DNA from: a virus
DNA: 64,000 nt
IMG/VR virus record: IMGVR_UViG_3300032288_005197
Location: 21,561-85,560 of that record
Reading direction: 5' to 3' (one strand)
The position numbers and the translations under genes were made by a program. Positions within the stretch are counted from its first letter, which is position 1, and the number at the start of each line of letters is the position of its first letter. The notes below the pieces were generated by a model that saw nothing but the letters and a program-made list of their open reading frames with translations, ran no database searches and had not been told where the DNA came from. Positions 26,141 through 35,161 of this stretch are shown here, piece by piece.

Positions 26141-26407
26141 GCTGCTCTGATCTGGTTCAAATATTCCATCCACGAATTCGTTGAACGTTAGTACCTTTTT
26201 GGTCTTTGGGTTGACTCCTATTCCTGGAGTATTGTTCATTTTCATGTCCCTTCTTGAAATCGGCTGGGTCGCTAACCAATGATTCGGAATTCCACCCATG
26301 TGAATATTAATCGGAGTCGGTTGAATATTTGGATCATTACTCTGGGTGAAAGCTGCTGCGGGTACTGACCCTGTGCTATTTGCCATATTTTTAGCGTGTT
26401 CTTTCAT
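26132..26407 (-). CDS. Small protein with C-terminal capsid-type tag
   Basis: 91 aa. Mostly low-complexity (Asn, Pro, Thr, Met), then KKVLTFNEFVDGIFEPD near the C-terminus (~70-86), the same F-x-x-F-V pattern seen at the N-termini of its neighbours. A late-type box lies 4 nt before the ATG. Function unknown; short packaged protein likely. Confidence 0.65.
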   Translation of the reverse strand: MKEHAKNMANSTGSVPAAAFTQSNDPNIQPTPINIHMGGIPNHWLATQPISRRDMKMNNTPGIGVNPKTKKVLTFNEFVDGIFEPDQSSDK

Positions 26408-26411
26408 AGGA

Positions 26412-26420
26412 TTATTTATT
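26412..26420 (-). promoter_or_regulatory. T4-late-type promoter box abutting a start codon
   Basis: Minus-strand AATAAATAA, then TCCT and ATG (26407). Predicts a leaderless transcript. Confidence 0.5.
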
Positions 26421-26432
26421 CGGGTCTAACCA

Positions 26433-26459
26433 AAATAAAAAAGCCCGATTTCTCGGGCT
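26433..26459 (-). terminator. Rho-independent terminator
   Basis: GC-rich 7-bp stem (AGCCCGA/TCGGGCT) with an A-rich run on the + strand giving a U-tract on the minus transcript. It ends the 27927-26482 gene. Confidence 0.8.
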
Positions 26460-26481
26460 CATTCACTTAATTAATTCTATA

Positions 26482-27927
26482 TTAGTATTCTGGGCTCCAG
26501 TTACGATCTCCGCAATTAGAACATCTCATTCTAGGATTCTCTGCAATCTCTTCGTGTTCTGCACGTTCTCCGCACGTATCACAAGAGTACGCAGTAGATT
26601 CATTAACGTTTAAATTTTCAACGGTGACTTTAAAAATCACCTTATCCATATTTAATTCCCATGTACCGGTATTTTGCATGCGGGATGCTCCAATATTAAC
26701 CGGCTTGCTATAAGTCTCGGTTTTACCACCGTTCATGAAAGTAACCTTTGTTCCGTTTGAGGAAAACGTTCCGTTTTTTGCAGCAGGGCCTAGTTTGTGA
26801 CTAATCCAACTAGCTAAAGCATGGTCCATCACCGAGTATTGATTACCTGGACCAGTTGCAGGCTTTCCCTCAGTAACACGTAGGTTTGCAGCAGCTTCCA
26901 TCATGCACTCTGTCATGTAAGAACCGCATTCATTCAAATACGATTCGTAAGTGTGCATTGGATCCTTGTCCTCATCGCACATTTGAGCCTCTTTAATCAA
27001 AATTTCTTCGCAAATCGTCTTAACAGCTCTCTTTGCCTCTTCTGACATTGCTAGATTGTAGCCTTCTTCCATTGGATTCCAACACTCATTCACGAAACTC
27101 TGAAAAGACTCAACGACCTTTGTTGATTTGCTTTTTCTTAGCAATTCAAAATCATTTTTGTCCAACTTACCGTTTTTATTCTTATCAAGTTTCTTTTGAC
27201 CCTTAGTTAATTTTTCAGAAACAGGTTCAATCATTGGACCTGGTACAGGCTTACGAAGTTCTTCGTGTCTAACTTTATCTACGAATCTAACTAATCGGCG
27301 TTGAATGTTATCTGGAAACTGCCCAGTCTTGTCAACTCGACCGTCTGAATATATTACAATTCTTGCAAAAATTCCACGAGCTTCGTGAAACTCTATTGAA
27401 ATCGACTGTTGATAATCATCAGAACTACCCATTCCGGTCTTTTTGACCTCAGCTGTAACATCATCTCCGAACATGCTTGCGATTGATTGAGCTTCTCTCT
27501 TGATTTCTGGGCTAATATGAGTTTCAAAAGAACGTGCTTGTTGCAATACTTTATTACGTCTGAATCCCTCTTTTTCTGGATCAAGCTCCTTTTCTTTATC
27601 CCAAGCTTTTATGAAAGCACTACGTTTAACCGCATTAGAAATCTCGTCAACTTGGCTAGATTCTTCCATGCCAGAAACGATTTCAACCTCAACTGGAATT
27701 GAGTACTCGTGATCGCCGTGTTGAGCGATCAACATTCCGTCACCGTCATAGTCAAATCTCAACTCAACTTCTTGACCGTCGTGTGTTTTTATTAGGATCA
27801 TGGCATGATCATCACCATGTCCACTTAATGATAATATTTCTGGATGAATTGATCTTCCCTCGTGTGATTCTGGAATGGGCTCTCCCATCATGAATTTAGG
27901 TATTCTCTTGTTACCGAACTTTCCCAT
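26482..27927 (-). CDS. Multi-domain tagged protein with EF-hand-like loop and zinc ribbon
   Basis: 481 aa. It holds several parts: an N-terminal beta region (~30-90), a helical part, KNKNGKLDKNDFELL (~252-266) resembling a calcium-binding EF-hand or dockerin loop, then tag copies inside the chain: VVESFQSFVNECW (~274-286) and TYESYLNECG (~326-335), each with a [VL]-N-E site. The C-terminus has CDTCG and CSNCGD pairs (~455-477) of a zinc ribbon. The internal tags suggest it could be cut into several peptides by the prohead protease. Late-type box upstream. Confidence 0.7.
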   Translation of the reverse strand: MGKFGNKRIPKFMMGEPIPESHEGRSIHPEILSLSGHGDDHAMILIKTHDGQEVELRFDYDGDGMLIAQHGDHEYSIPVEVEIVSGMEESSQVDEISNAVKRSAFIKAWDKEKELDPEKEGFRRNKVLQQARSFETHISPEIKREAQSIASMFGDDVTAEVKKTGMGSSDDYQQSISIEFHEARGIFARIVIYSDGRVDKTGQFPDNIQRRLVRFVDKVRHEELRKPVPGPMIEPVSEKLTKGQKKLDKNKNGKLDKNDFELLRKSKSTKVVESFQSFVNECWNPMEEGYNLAMSEEAKRAVKTICEEILIKEAQMCDEDKDPMHTYESYLNECGSYMTECMMEAAANLRVTEGKPATGPGNQYSVMDHALASWISHKLGPAAKNGTFSSNGTKVTFMNGGKTETYSKPVNIGASRMQNTGTWELNMDKVIFKVTVENLNVNESTAYSCDTCGERAEHEEIAENPRMRCSNCGDRNWSPEY

Positions 27928-27947
27928 TTAATTATGGATATTTTTGG

Positions 27948-27956
27948 TTATTTATA
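27948..27956 (-). promoter_or_regulatory. T4-late-type promoter box
   Basis: Minus-strand TATAAATAA, 20 nt before the ATG at 27927. A perfect T4 octamer that overlaps the stop region of the heptose kinase gene. Confidence 0.55.
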
Positions 27957-28719
27957 TGGACAAGTCAACCGAAACGACGCCCTTATGTGAAACCGCTTCG
28001 CCCGCGCATTGATTTGCGAACTTAATTGACTCTAAGATGTCACCGGTTTTGGCGTATTTTGCCACCAGGCCGGCTAAAAATGTGTCCCCTGCGCCAGAAA
28101 CGTCCTTAACCTCAACTCTTTTTGTTTGCATCACTTTAATTTTGCCTAAGTCCGCACCCTCTTCTCCCCTAGTGACTATGATCTTATCTAAACTAGAGCT
28201 AATGAAGTCTTTATCGTGCTCGGGATTTGCGAACTCCTTTTTATTGATCTTAATGTAGTCAAATTCCTCTGCCCATTTGCTCAAAGGCTTCTTTGTGTCA
28301 ATAAAACTGATCTTTGCTATGCATGCAATATCCGATAAATCATCCTCCGTTAAGAAACCTTTGTTGTAATCTGATACAACCACAATGTCAGCCTCATGTA
28401 TCATGGAAATCACATCAGGGGTTAGCCTGAATGGATCAACTGGCCCATCCTTATCGACTCTCAATATAATATAATTGGAAGCGGTGTCGACGAACCTATG
28501 CTTAATGATATCGCCGGCGAATTGATGAAGGAAGCTGATTTGCCAAGAGTTTGGGCAAATTTTGGTTAGATTTGTGTATACGTTACCTGCCATTCCACGA
28601 TTCTGTATCACTTGATTTGATACGAAAACCGGTGTTGGGGCTTCTGGATTAAGTCGAGTGCAAATCCCGTACTCAAATATGTCAGTGCAGTCCTCGCCTA
28701 TAACTAATATGTTAGCCAT
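27952..28719 (-). CDS. PfkB-family heptose-7-phosphate kinase (HldE kinase half, RfaE1-like)
   Basis: 255 aa, shorter than the ~320-aa bacterial domain. RLNPEAPTPVF (~22-32) matches the substrate lid of RfaE1, and DVSGAGDTFLAGL (~207-219) is the PfkB signature with the catalytic Asp. In bacteria this enzyme makes heptose-1,7-bisphosphate in the ADP-heptose pathway. Here kinase and nucleotidyltransferase are separate genes overlapping by 8 nt. Last gene of the ClpC-HldD operon. Confidence 0.8.
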   Translation of the reverse strand: MANILVIGEDCTDIFEYGICTRLNPEAPTPVFVSNQVIQNRGMAGNVYTNLTKICPNSWQISFLHQFAGDIIKHRFVDTASNYIILRVDKDGPVDPFRLTPDVISMIHEADIVVVSDYNKGFLTEDDLSDIACIAKISFIDTKKPLSKWAEEFDYIKINKKEFANPEHDKDFISSSLDKIIVTRGEEGADLGKIKVMQTKRVEVKDVSGAGDTFLAGLVAKYAKTGDILESIKFANQCAGEAVSHKGVVSVDLSI

Positions 28720-29104
28720 GAGTCTTTAGTATTTTTGAAGTCGATAGATCTTCGAATCTATCAAAATATTTTACTTCGTCAGCCCATTCGGATCCGATTA
28801 CTCTTTTGCCTAGATAATCTGACCCTACTACCATCACTGCTGGTTTAAACGATTTAATGTGTTCAATTAGTTCGTTATCGGTTCCAAAGGTTACGACCGA
28901 ATCCACGTACTTGATGGATTTTAAAAAGTCAATTCGATATTGACAATTATTTATGGGTCTTGGAGAGCCCTTTAATTCAGTAACTCGATGATCGCGATCG
29001 ATTCCGACCACTAGTACATCACCGAGACCCTTTGCGAATTCTAGGAGTTTGATATGACCCATGTGCATCACATCAAATGTTCCGTTAACCCACACAACTT
29101 TCAT
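28712..29104 (-). CDS. Heptose-1-phosphate nucleotidyltransferase (HldE C-terminal half, RfaE2-like)
   Basis: 130 aa. VNGTFDVMHMGHIKLL (~6-21) holds the HxGH nucleotidyltransferase motif; RPINNCQYRIDFL and the C-terminal STSKILKTH (ISTT[KR]-type motif) fit the RfaE2/TagD group. Expected reaction: ATP (or CTP) + sugar-1-phosphate to nucleotide sugar. Overlaps both neighbours by 4-8 nt. Confidence 0.8.
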   Translation of the reverse strand: MKVVWVNGTFDVMHMGHIKLLEFAKGLGDVLVVGIDRDHRVTELKGSPRPINNCQYRIDFLKSIKYVDSVVTFGTDNELIEHIKSFKPAVMVVGSDYLGKRVIGSEWADEVKYFDRFEDLSTSKILKTHG

Positions 29105-29406
29105 ATTTCTTCGATTCTTTTTGATTTATCGCAAATGAGAAGATCATAATGAGGTTTATGATTCATTTTAAGCTCATGAAATTTGCAGCCCCACTCATGC
29201 AACTGAACTAGAGTTAGAACACTCCAATCCTTTTTGGAAACTTGACCTCTGGCTGTGTAATAAATGATCTCATGACCCTCATCGAAGAGTCGATTGATCT
29301 TTGCGATATTTTCAGATATTGGTTTAGCACGACTATACTCTGACTCTTGAGTACAGATGGTGCCATCAATATCAACGTAAATTATTTTTGACTGTCTCCC
29401 TTCCAT
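29101..29406 (-). CDS. Small HAD-type sugar phosphatase
   Basis: 101 aa. IIYVDIDGTIC (~8-18) is HAD motif I (DxDGT), YYTARG (~48-53) motif II, and DLLICDKSKRIEE the C-terminal region. Such short HADs lie in capsule and LPS gene clusters. In this operon it could remove the 7-phosphate of a heptose-bisphosphate, the GmhB step, though it is shorter than GmhB. Overlaps neighbours on both sides. Confidence 0.7.
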   Translation of the reverse strand: MEGRQSKIIYVDIDGTICTQESEYSRAKPISENIAKINRLFDEGHEIIYYTARGQVSKKDWSVLTLVQLHEWGCKFHELKMNHKPHYDLLICDKSKRIEEI

Positions 29407-29759
29407 ACTCTATAAGAATCTTCGTCAAAATGTTGAGTTGATACTTCAAATACAACTCCATCCTCAAGCGCTTCAAGCTGATGAGGTTGTCCAGGCCTCT
29501 GCCTAACCACATCTCCAGATTTTAAAACCTGTTCGTGTACTTCAGCGTTTACAGTATCAATCCATCTGTAAACAAATGAGCCTTTGTCAACGTACCAAGT
29601 TTCATCCTTAATCATGTGATAGTGCATTGAAAACTTGAAACCCTTTTTAAAGATCAAGAGCTTTCCGCAGTACTTTTCGTTATTTTCAATTATGATCTCT
29701 TCTCCCCAACCTTTCGGCACTCTGCACCCTTCACAAACCGTTGGCTTAATTCTCTCCAT
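29382..29759 (-). CDS. Cupin, mannose-6-phosphate isomerase-like
   Basis: 125 aa single-domain cupin. KFSMHYHMIKDETWYVDKG (~42-60) gives the metal-binding H-x-H...E set and RPGQPHQLEAL (~88-98) the second cupin motif. Related proteins act as sugar-phosphate isomerases or accompany ADP-heptose-type genes. It could supply the ketose/aldose step (GmhA has no other candidate here), but this is inference. The 3' end overlaps the HAD gene by 25 nt. Confidence 0.7.
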   Translation of the reverse strand: MERIKPTVCEGCRVPKGWGEEIIIENNEKYCGKLLIFKKGFKFSMHYHMIKDETWYVDKGSFVYRWIDTVNAEVHEQVLKSGDVVRQRPGQPHQLEALEDGVVFEVSTQHFDEDSYRVWKGDSQK

Positions 29760-30579
29760 CTTGTTCTGATTTTTTTAAGTAGTCCAGGTATTCTGGAACC
29801 CCAGTATCGATATTGTGCTTTGGTGTCCATCCGCTAAGCCATTCATTTGAGTTACTAACCGTAAAGAATTGATAGCCTTCAGGTATTTGAGACTCGTCCG
29901 CATATTCAAAAGGAATCTGCATAAGATTAAGCACATCTTCAAAAGATCTACTTTCTCCACTACCTACATCGAAGTGATTACCTTTAAAGTACTCGTAATG
30001 AGCCCATGCGTGCATGTTAGCATAGACTATATCATCAACATGAACAAAGTCTCTGGTTGGATTCTTTGGAAATAGAATCACTCTTTCTCCTGCTTTGTGT
30101 TTTAAGTACGATTGATATGCAACTGATGCCATTCGACCTTTATGTTCTTCGCCTGGCCCATAAACGTTAAAGTATCTCAATGCAACTCCTCCAGTCAAAG
30201 TCACAACGTCTTCTGCTGCATACTTACTCCAACCATATAGATTCGAAGGATGCTTTCCATCACTTCCGTAATTCGCAGCTGATGAAGAATAAATGAGCTT
30301 GCACTCAGTATAACTGCAGTAACTGGCAAGAATCTTAGTAGATTCATAATTGAGCTTCATCATGTAATTGACATCCTTCTCTAGAGTATCGGAACATGCA
30401 CCAACATGGAATATTACGTCTGGTGAAAGGTCGGCAACAATACTTGCAAGTTCTTTCTGCCAGTCTTCAGAGTTCATGAAGTCGTCCACATCAATTCCGA
30501 ATACTGTAAAATTGCGGTCTAATTTTGAAATGAGTCTTTTTGCAATAAATCCGTTATCGCCAGTTACTAGTATCTTCAT
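29746..30579 (-). CDS. hldD: ADP-L-glycero-D-manno-heptose 6-epimerase-like (HldD)
   Basis: 277 aa extended SDR. Nucleotide loop GDNGFIAKRL (~7-16), FHVGACSDTLEKD (~57-69, a hallmark of HldD), YSSSAANYG (~96), YGWSKYAAE (~115) and RYFNVYGPGEEHKGRMASV (~135-153). This last stretch is specific to the heptose epimerase family. It converts the D,D to the L,D form of ADP-heptose, an LPS core and signalling sugar. Its ATG overlaps the ClpC stop (TAATG), so one operon makes both. Confidence 0.88.
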   Translation of the reverse strand: MKILVTGDNGFIAKRLISKLDRNFTVFGIDVDDFMNSEDWQKELASIVADLSPDVIFHVGACSDTLEKDVNYMMKLNYESTKILASYCSYTECKLIYSSSAANYGSDGKHPSNLYGWSKYAAEDVVTLTGGVALRYFNVYGPGEEHKGRMASVAYQSYLKHKAGERVILFPKNPTRDFVHVDDIVYANMHAWAHYEYFKGNHFDVGSGESRSFEDVLNLMQIPFEYADESQIPEGYQFFTVSNSNEWLSGWTPKHNIDTGVPEYLDYLKKSEQDGEN

Positions 30580-32558
30580 TACTTAATCGATAATTTTTCG
30601 TCCTTTGATTTACATGTGATTACTAAATGATCACCGTCCTTGATGTTACCGTCAATGTAGGCTTCAGCGATTAGGTCCTCAACGTAAGTTTGAATTGCTC
30701 TTTTTAGAGGTCGAGCTCCGAATTTTTCGTCATAACCTTTTTCAATCAAGAATTCTTTTGCCTGTTTAGTTAATTCAACAGAGTATCCGTTTTCTTTGAC
30801 TCTTGAGTAGAGATCAACTAATTCAGTCTCAACGATTTTAGCGATATCTTCCCTCTTTAGAGATTCGAATATGATAATGTCGTCCAAACGATTTATGAAT
30901 TCCGGTGCGAACTGTTTGCTAACAGCTTTTCTTAAAACACCGGCCGCGATTTCTTTCTGCTTCTCATAGTTATTACCAGTCGCAAAGCCTATTCCATTTC
31001 CAAACTCCTGTAACTCTTTAACTCCAAGATTTGAGGTCATAATGATCACTGTATTCTTGAAATCGATCTTGCGACCAAGTCCATCAGTCATGTGACCTTC
31101 ATCCAATACTTGTAGTAGAGTGTGGAAAATATCAGGGTGAGCTTTTTCAACTTCATCCAATAGAACGACTGAGTAAGGCTTACGTTTTACGCGCTCAGTC
31201 AATTGACCTCCCTCTTCGTATCCAACGTAACCCGGAGGAGCTCCCAATAATTTAGTAGCATTGAACTTTTCTCCGTATTCTGACATATCAATTCGGATCA
31301 TTGCATCCTCTGAATCGAACATGAATTTGGAAAGTTGTTTTGCCAATTCTGTTTTGCCTACTCCAGTTGGGCCCAAGAACATGAACGTTCCCACAGGTCT
31401 CTTTTTGGATTTTAGACCAGCTCTAGAGCGCTGAATTGCTTTAGTTAATTTAAGCACAGCTTCTGACTGACCAATTATTCTTGATTCCAACCATTTTGCC
31501 ATGCTCGCAAGCCTTTCCAATTCCGATCCAGTTAATCTAGTGATCGGGATACCTGTCATTGTTGAGATCACTTGTGCAATATCGTCTTCCGTTACAGTCA
31601 ATCGATTGACCTTCAAAGACTCTTCCCACTTGATTTTTTCTTCATCGATTTCCTTCTGCACGGAGAGAGCGTCATCTCTTAGTCGAGCAGCGGCTTCGTA
31701 TTGTTGAGAATCCACTGCTTTTTGTTTTCTTGCAGTCGCTTCAACCAGCTTTTCTTCAAGTTTCTTAATTAAATCGGGTACTACGACGCCGTTGATGTGA
31801 ACGCTTGAACCAGCTTCATCCATTAAGTCAATCGCTTTGTCCGGCAAGAACCTATCCTGTAAATATCGATCGCTATAGCTAACGCATGCATCAAGTGCAG
31901 CGTCCGTGTACTTAACTGAGTGATGATCTTCGTATTTAGATCGAATATTCTCGATGATCTGGCGTGATTGTTCCGGAGTTGATGGTTCTACCATCACTTG
32001 CTGAAAACGGCGATTCAGAGCACCATCCTTTTCAATTGAACCTCTGAACTCATCAAGAGTAGTTGCTCCCAAACACTGAATCTCTCCACGAGAAAGAGCC
32101 GGTTTTAGAATATTTGCTGCGTCCAACGAACCGCTCGCAGAACCTGCTCCAATCAAGGTGTGAATTTCATCGATGAATAGAATGATGTTTGGATTCTGTT
32201 GAACCTCATCAATGATCTGTTCCATTCTCTCTTCGAATTGGCCTCTATACTTTGTGCCAGCTACAAGATTCGCAAGCTCAAGCGAAACTATCTTTTTATC
32301 AAAAAGAACTCGAGGACAGGTTCTGTCCACTATCATTTTTGCTAAACCTTCAACTATCGCTGTCTTACCTACACCAGGTTCGCCAATCAATATTGGATTG
32401 TTCTTTTTTCTGCGAGCTAGAATTTGACTGCATCGCTTAATTTCCTTTTCTCTACCAACTACTGGATCTAGCTTACCTTCAATTGCTAATTGAGTTAGGT
32501 CTTTGCCGTATGAATCCAACATTGGAGTCTTTCCTGGTTTATTCACTTGTTTTGCCAT
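30579..32558 (-). CDS. clpC: ClpC/ClpA-type AAA+ unfoldase lacking the N-domain
   Basis: 659 aa against ~810-850 for bacterial ClpC; it starts directly before D1, so the adaptor-binding N-domain is absent. D1 Walker A GEPGVGKT (~59-66), Walker [11 protein letters not shown], and sensor motifs are present. A short M-domain with a UVR-like [13 protein letters not shown] (~282) follows. D2 has GPTGVGKT (~397-404), [10 protein letters not shown] and [15 protein letters not shown] (~523-530) matches the IGF/VGF loop that docks on ClpP, and a phage ClpP is at 60641-61309. First gene of the heptose operon, with a TATAAT box at its start. Confidence 0.92.
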   Translation of the reverse strand: MAKQVNKPGKTPMLDSYGKDLTQLAIEGKLDPVVGREKEIKRCSQILARRKKNNPILIGEPGVGKTAIVEGLAKMIVDRTCPRVLFDKKIVSLELANLVAGTKYRGQFEERMEQIIDEVQQNPNIILFIDEIHTLIGAGSASGSLDAANILKPALSRGEIQCLGATTLDEFRGSIEKDGALNRRFQQVMVEPSTPEQSRQIIENIRSKYEDHHSVKYTDAALDACVSYSDRYLQDRFLPDKAIDLMDEAGSSVHINGVVVPDLIKKLEEKLVEATARKQKAVDSQQYEAAARLRDDALSVQKEIDEEKIKWEESLKVNRLTVTEDDIAQVISTMTGIPITRLTGSELERLASMAKWLESRIIGQSEAVLKLTKAIQRSRAGLKSKKRPVGTFMFLGPTGVGKTELAKQLSKFMFDSEDAMIRIDMSEYGEKFNATKLLGAPPGYVGYEEGGQLTERVKRKPYSVVLLDEVEKAHPDIFHTLLQVLDEGHMTDGLGRKIDFKNTVIIMTSNLGVKELQEFGNGIGFATGNNYEKQKEIAAGVLRKAVSKQFAPEFINRLDDIIIFESLKREDIAKIVETELVDLYSRVKENGYSVELTKQAKEFLIEKGYDEKFGARPLKRAIQTYVEDLIAEAYIDGNIKDGDHLVITCKSKDEKLSIK

Positions 32559-32565
32559 ATATTAT

Positions 32566-32573
32566 TATTATAC
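32566..32573 (-). promoter_or_regulatory. GTATAATA promoter-like box abutting clpC start
   Basis: Minus-strand GGTATAATA; the TATAAT hexamer ends 8 nt before the ATG at 32558, so the transcript would be leaderless or nearly so. No convincing -35. Confidence 0.5.
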
Positions 32574-32579
32574 CATACT

Positions 32580-33185
32580 TTAGTCCCACCATCCTCGAAT
32601 CCCGCTGCCGTCAAAATGACTATCCCAATCGTAATCTTCACGCTTTTTAATATTTTCGTAGTCCTGGCCCTTTAGTATTTCCCAAAGCTCAGCCCACTCA
32701 GTCTCTCCCAGCTCACGGGCTCTTTCAAAAACCTTACGATTGTGTTGCTTTTCTTCGGGCGTATCCTTATCGACCATTTGATAATACGACGGATGGTCTG
32801 GAGCCGGCTCAAATTCAATGTCATGTAGCACTAACTCGCCAAGCTCAGCCTCTGCCATGTCTATGTACAGATCATCATTGTAATTCCGGATAAGCTGTGA
32901 AGCTCTACGCATTTTAGCAACCTTCTTTAGTCGACTCTCGTCAACCTCAATACCTTGAGATTCGATTTTGTCCGCCATTTGATCTAATGCGATTTGCAGA
33001 TGCATCAGTGGACCGTGATGATCCCACCAATAAGTATTCCATAGAGATTTCCTAAATAACCAAACATTCCTAATGAACCTAGGAATGTCGTATCGGATTG
33101 TCTCGTAAGTTTTATACCACCAAGTGTTGTGGAGGATCAGCGTCTTTATACTCTTCGCAAAAGAGTCTGCAAATTTAATTTCCAT
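32580..33185 (-). CDS. Conserved T4-like phage protein, unknown function
   Basis: 201 aa from the ATG at 33185; an upstream in-frame ATG at 33218 would overlap the previous gene by 44 nt. Trp-rich helical N-terminus (HNTWWYKTYETIRYDIPRFIRNVWLF split at ~15-40), then D-x-x-L-Y-x-D-M-A and an acidic C-terminus. Similar proteins are common in large T4-like phages. Soluble despite Trp content. Confidence 0.7.
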   Translation of the reverse strand: MEIKFADSFAKSIKTLILHNTWWYKTYETIRYDIPRFIRNVWLFRKSLWNTYWWDHHGPLMHLQIALDQMADKIESQGIEVDESRLKKVAKMRRASQLIRNYNDDLYIDMAEAELGELVLHDIEFEPAPDHPSYYQMVDKDTPEEKQHNRKVFERARELGETEWAELWEILKGQDYENIKKREDYDWDSHFDGSGIRGWWD

Positions 33186-33492
33186 TTGTAATGTGTGAAT
33201 CTTTTTGAATTGAGTCAATTCGTGTCAATGATTGACTTTTGCTTATGATTAGAGCGTTATCACAATGCCGTCTTGAACATGGAACCTCAATTCGGATTGT
33301 GTCACGAACAACACGCTCAACTACTCTTTCAATCCTAACTGTGTCCGCTCGGTCAATAGAATCCTGTATTTGTACTATAGGTCGATTCTCAATTGCCTGT
33401 TTTATTCCAAAATAGAGCATGGAAGAGCCAAGTACAATAAGTCCAATCACTATGGTTGAACCCAAGAGAGTGAGTCGCGTAAACTTATTCAT
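33175..33492 (-). CDS. Single-pass membrane protein, unknown
   Basis: 105 aa. One N-terminal transmembrane segment (~8-30, LTLLGSTIVIGLIVLGSSML), then a charged Arg/Val/Glu periplasmic part with two Cys. Topology N-in/C-out, like small spanins or adhesion anchors, but there is no lipobox. It overlaps the upstream gene by 8 nt. No family recognised. Confidence 0.65.
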   Translation of the reverse strand: MNKFTRLTLLGSTIVIGLIVLGSSMLYFGIKQAIENRPIVQIQDSIDRADTVRIERVVERVVRDTIRIEVPCSRRHCDNALIISKSQSLTRIDSIQKDSHITNGN

Positions 33493-33934
33493 CGATTTTT
33501 ACCAATATTGTTTTTAAAGAGTGCTTAACGTTTTCTTTGAAACTTACTTCCATTTCAAGCCTGCGTTTTTCAAGCTCAATATTGAAAGCCTCATTCAATG
33601 ATTTGTTAGTTTTTTGAGAAATACGAATGTTGTAACTAAATACATGATTGATCACAGTCAATTCAGTGTTGTCTAAAATTAGCAAAATTCGCTTTTCATC
33701 GTTTCTAACGTATTGCTTTTGAGAAATTGGACTCATTAACAGTTCGCTTTCTTGGCATTTAATCATCTTTCTAAAAATGACTGATGCATCTTTCTCTGCT
33801 TCGCCTGACCGAGTTTCGGATCGATCGGTTGGGTCCAACATTCGATGGACTTTGATGCTGATCTTTTTAGAAAGCCTCTTAAATTTATGAATCGACCTTT
33901 TGGTTCCTTCTGAAAATTCCTTTGTAAGTTCCAT
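33485..33934 (-). CDS. Unknown basic protein
   Basis: 149 aa from ATG 33934 (an in-frame ATG at 33967 overlaps the upstream gene). Strongly basic N-terminal third (KRSIHKFKRLSKKISIK), helical C-terminus. Could bind nucleic acid by charge only. No motif recognised. Confidence 0.6.
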   Translation of the reverse strand: MELTKEFSEGTKRSIHKFKRLSKKISIKVHRMLDPTDRSETRSGEAEKDASVIFRKMIKCQESELLMSPISQKQYVRNDEKRILLILDNTELTVINHVFSYNIRISQKTNKSLNEAFNIELEKRRLEMEVSFKENVKHSLKTILVKIDE

Positions 33935-33953
33935 TTTTATTAATAAATTACCT

Positions 33954-34346
33954 TTAACTTTTTCCATTGAAAAACCCTCCCATTAGATTAATTATGAAGT
34001 TCTCATCAACCTCCTTGGGTTCAGGAAGTTCATACTCGACAAAATCGTCCGCGCATCTAAGTTCTTCAACGCATTTCCATAGGCTTGGAATATCATAGCA
34101 AATCTCATTGCCGTCCTTGTCCCAAGCTTGTAAAATCTCTCCGCTAAAGCTTTCTTTTTCGTAAAGATACCAGCTTATCCAGTCCTCACCGTCTTTTCCG
34201 TAGTATGCTCTCAACAACAAAGTTATTACGGCCGCGTAAGAATCATCGTAGTTGATTAGATCAACTCCCATCTCCGCCAGCTTAAAACTCCGATCGTTGT
34301 GTTCCTTAATTAGAGTTATTATCTTTTCGAATACTTCCAGTTTCAT
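33954..34346 (-). CDS. Conserved small phage protein, unknown
   Basis: 130 aa, acidic, no Cys cluster or membrane segment. The pattern LIKEHNDRSFKLAEMGVDLINYDDSY and YGKDGEDWISWYLYE, read in two pieces, is one I recall from T4-like phages, function unknown. Overlaps the upstream gene by 41 nt. Confidence 0.7.
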   Translation of the reverse strand: MKLEVFEKIITLIKEHNDRSFKLAEMGVDLINYDDSYAAVITLLLRAYYGKDGEDWISWYLYEKESFSGEILQAWDKDGNEICYDIPSLWKCVEELRCADDFVEYELPEPKEVDENFIINLMGGFFNGKS

Positions 34347-34539
34347 TTATGATTATCTTTGATTGATTTTCGACCTCAATAACGTACTCTTCTAGAGCAG
34401 TTTCTATCCCGGATGCTATTAGTACAGTAAGTTCTTCCTGAGAAGAAACCATTCCCATTTGTTGGGCTAGCGCCAGTGCCTGTACTGTTTCTTCAGCGGC
34501 TTCTCTTGCGATTTTTTCAATTAGTCCTTGAGTTTCCAT
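34306..34539 (-). CDS. Small acidic helical protein, unknown
   Basis: 77 aa, mostly one or two helices rich in Glu and Ala. It starts a small transcript behind a GTATAATA box and overlaps the next gene by 41 nt. No function inferred. Confidence 0.6.
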   Translation of the reverse strand: METQGLIEKIAREAAEETVQALALAQQMGMVSSQEELTVLIASGIETALEEYVIEVENQSKIIINETGSIRKDNNSN

Positions 34540-34551
34540 GTTTCTTTTAGT

Positions 34552-34559
34552 TATTATAC
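34552..34559 (-). promoter_or_regulatory. GTATAATA promoter-like box
   Basis: Minus-strand AGTATAATAAC, 12 nt before the ATG at 34539. Confidence 0.45.
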
Positions 34560-34564
34560 TACGT

Positions 34565-35161
34565 TTATTGTAAAAATTTCAAAATTTTATCCTTGACTCC
34601 ACTTTGTTTGATTCCCTCCAATGATTTTGGAGTTAACACAAAATTCGTAAGACCCCAATCCCTTTCGGTTTCTCCCCAATGCTTGTCCTTATAGTGAAAT
34701 CCCATGTTCAAATCATCAATTGCGACCCAATGAGTAACTTCCGGATGATCATGTAAATACTGCTTGATTTGAACCGCTCTACACTGTTCAAGATCCCAGT
34801 CCTTGGACCAGATAAAGACTTGGTCTAGGTGAGATGTGCAGTCCTTTAGATCTGGAGTGAATGCAATGGGTCTCTTCACAATGCCCTTCATCTCATAATA
34901 GTCACCCATCTCCTCGACAGTTGCCCATCTTGTCCAATCCGAACTTACGACGATTTCGGCGCCGGTCTCTTCAATGATTGAGTTAAGAACTGAGATAGCT
35001 TTTCTATTGAAATTATCGAATCTAACATCAACTGGTCCATTCTGAGCAAGCCCCTGTCTGGGATTAGCTTCGGTGAAGTATGCTCGCTGTTTTTTGTATC
35101 TGCTACCCCATTCAGTTGAGAGGCAAATCACTCCATCATGATCCAGAAATATTACTTTCAT
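34565..35161 (-). CDS. HAD phosphatase of the RNA-repair (HAD-SAK) type
   Basis: 198 aa. Motif I IFLDHDGVIC (~4-13), motif II VVSSDWTRW (~71-79) and HWVAIDDLNM (~146-155, acidic motif IV). The long insert and W-rich motif II match the HAD domains seen in predicted RNA-repair proteins. It could remove 3'-phosphates from damaged RNA, complementing the phosphatase-less kinase at 60225-60641. Overlaps its upstream neighbour by 26 nt. Confidence 0.7.
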   Translation of the reverse strand: MKVIFLDHDGVICLSTEWGSRYKKQRAYFTEANPRQGLAQNGPVDVRFDNFNRKAISVLNSIIEETGAEIVVSSDWTRWATVEEMGDYYEMKGIVKRPIAFTPDLKDCTSHLDQVFIWSKDWDLEQCRAVQIKQYLHDHPEVTHWVAIDDLNMGFHYKDKHWGETERDWGLTNFVLTPKSLEGIKQSGVKDKILKFLQ

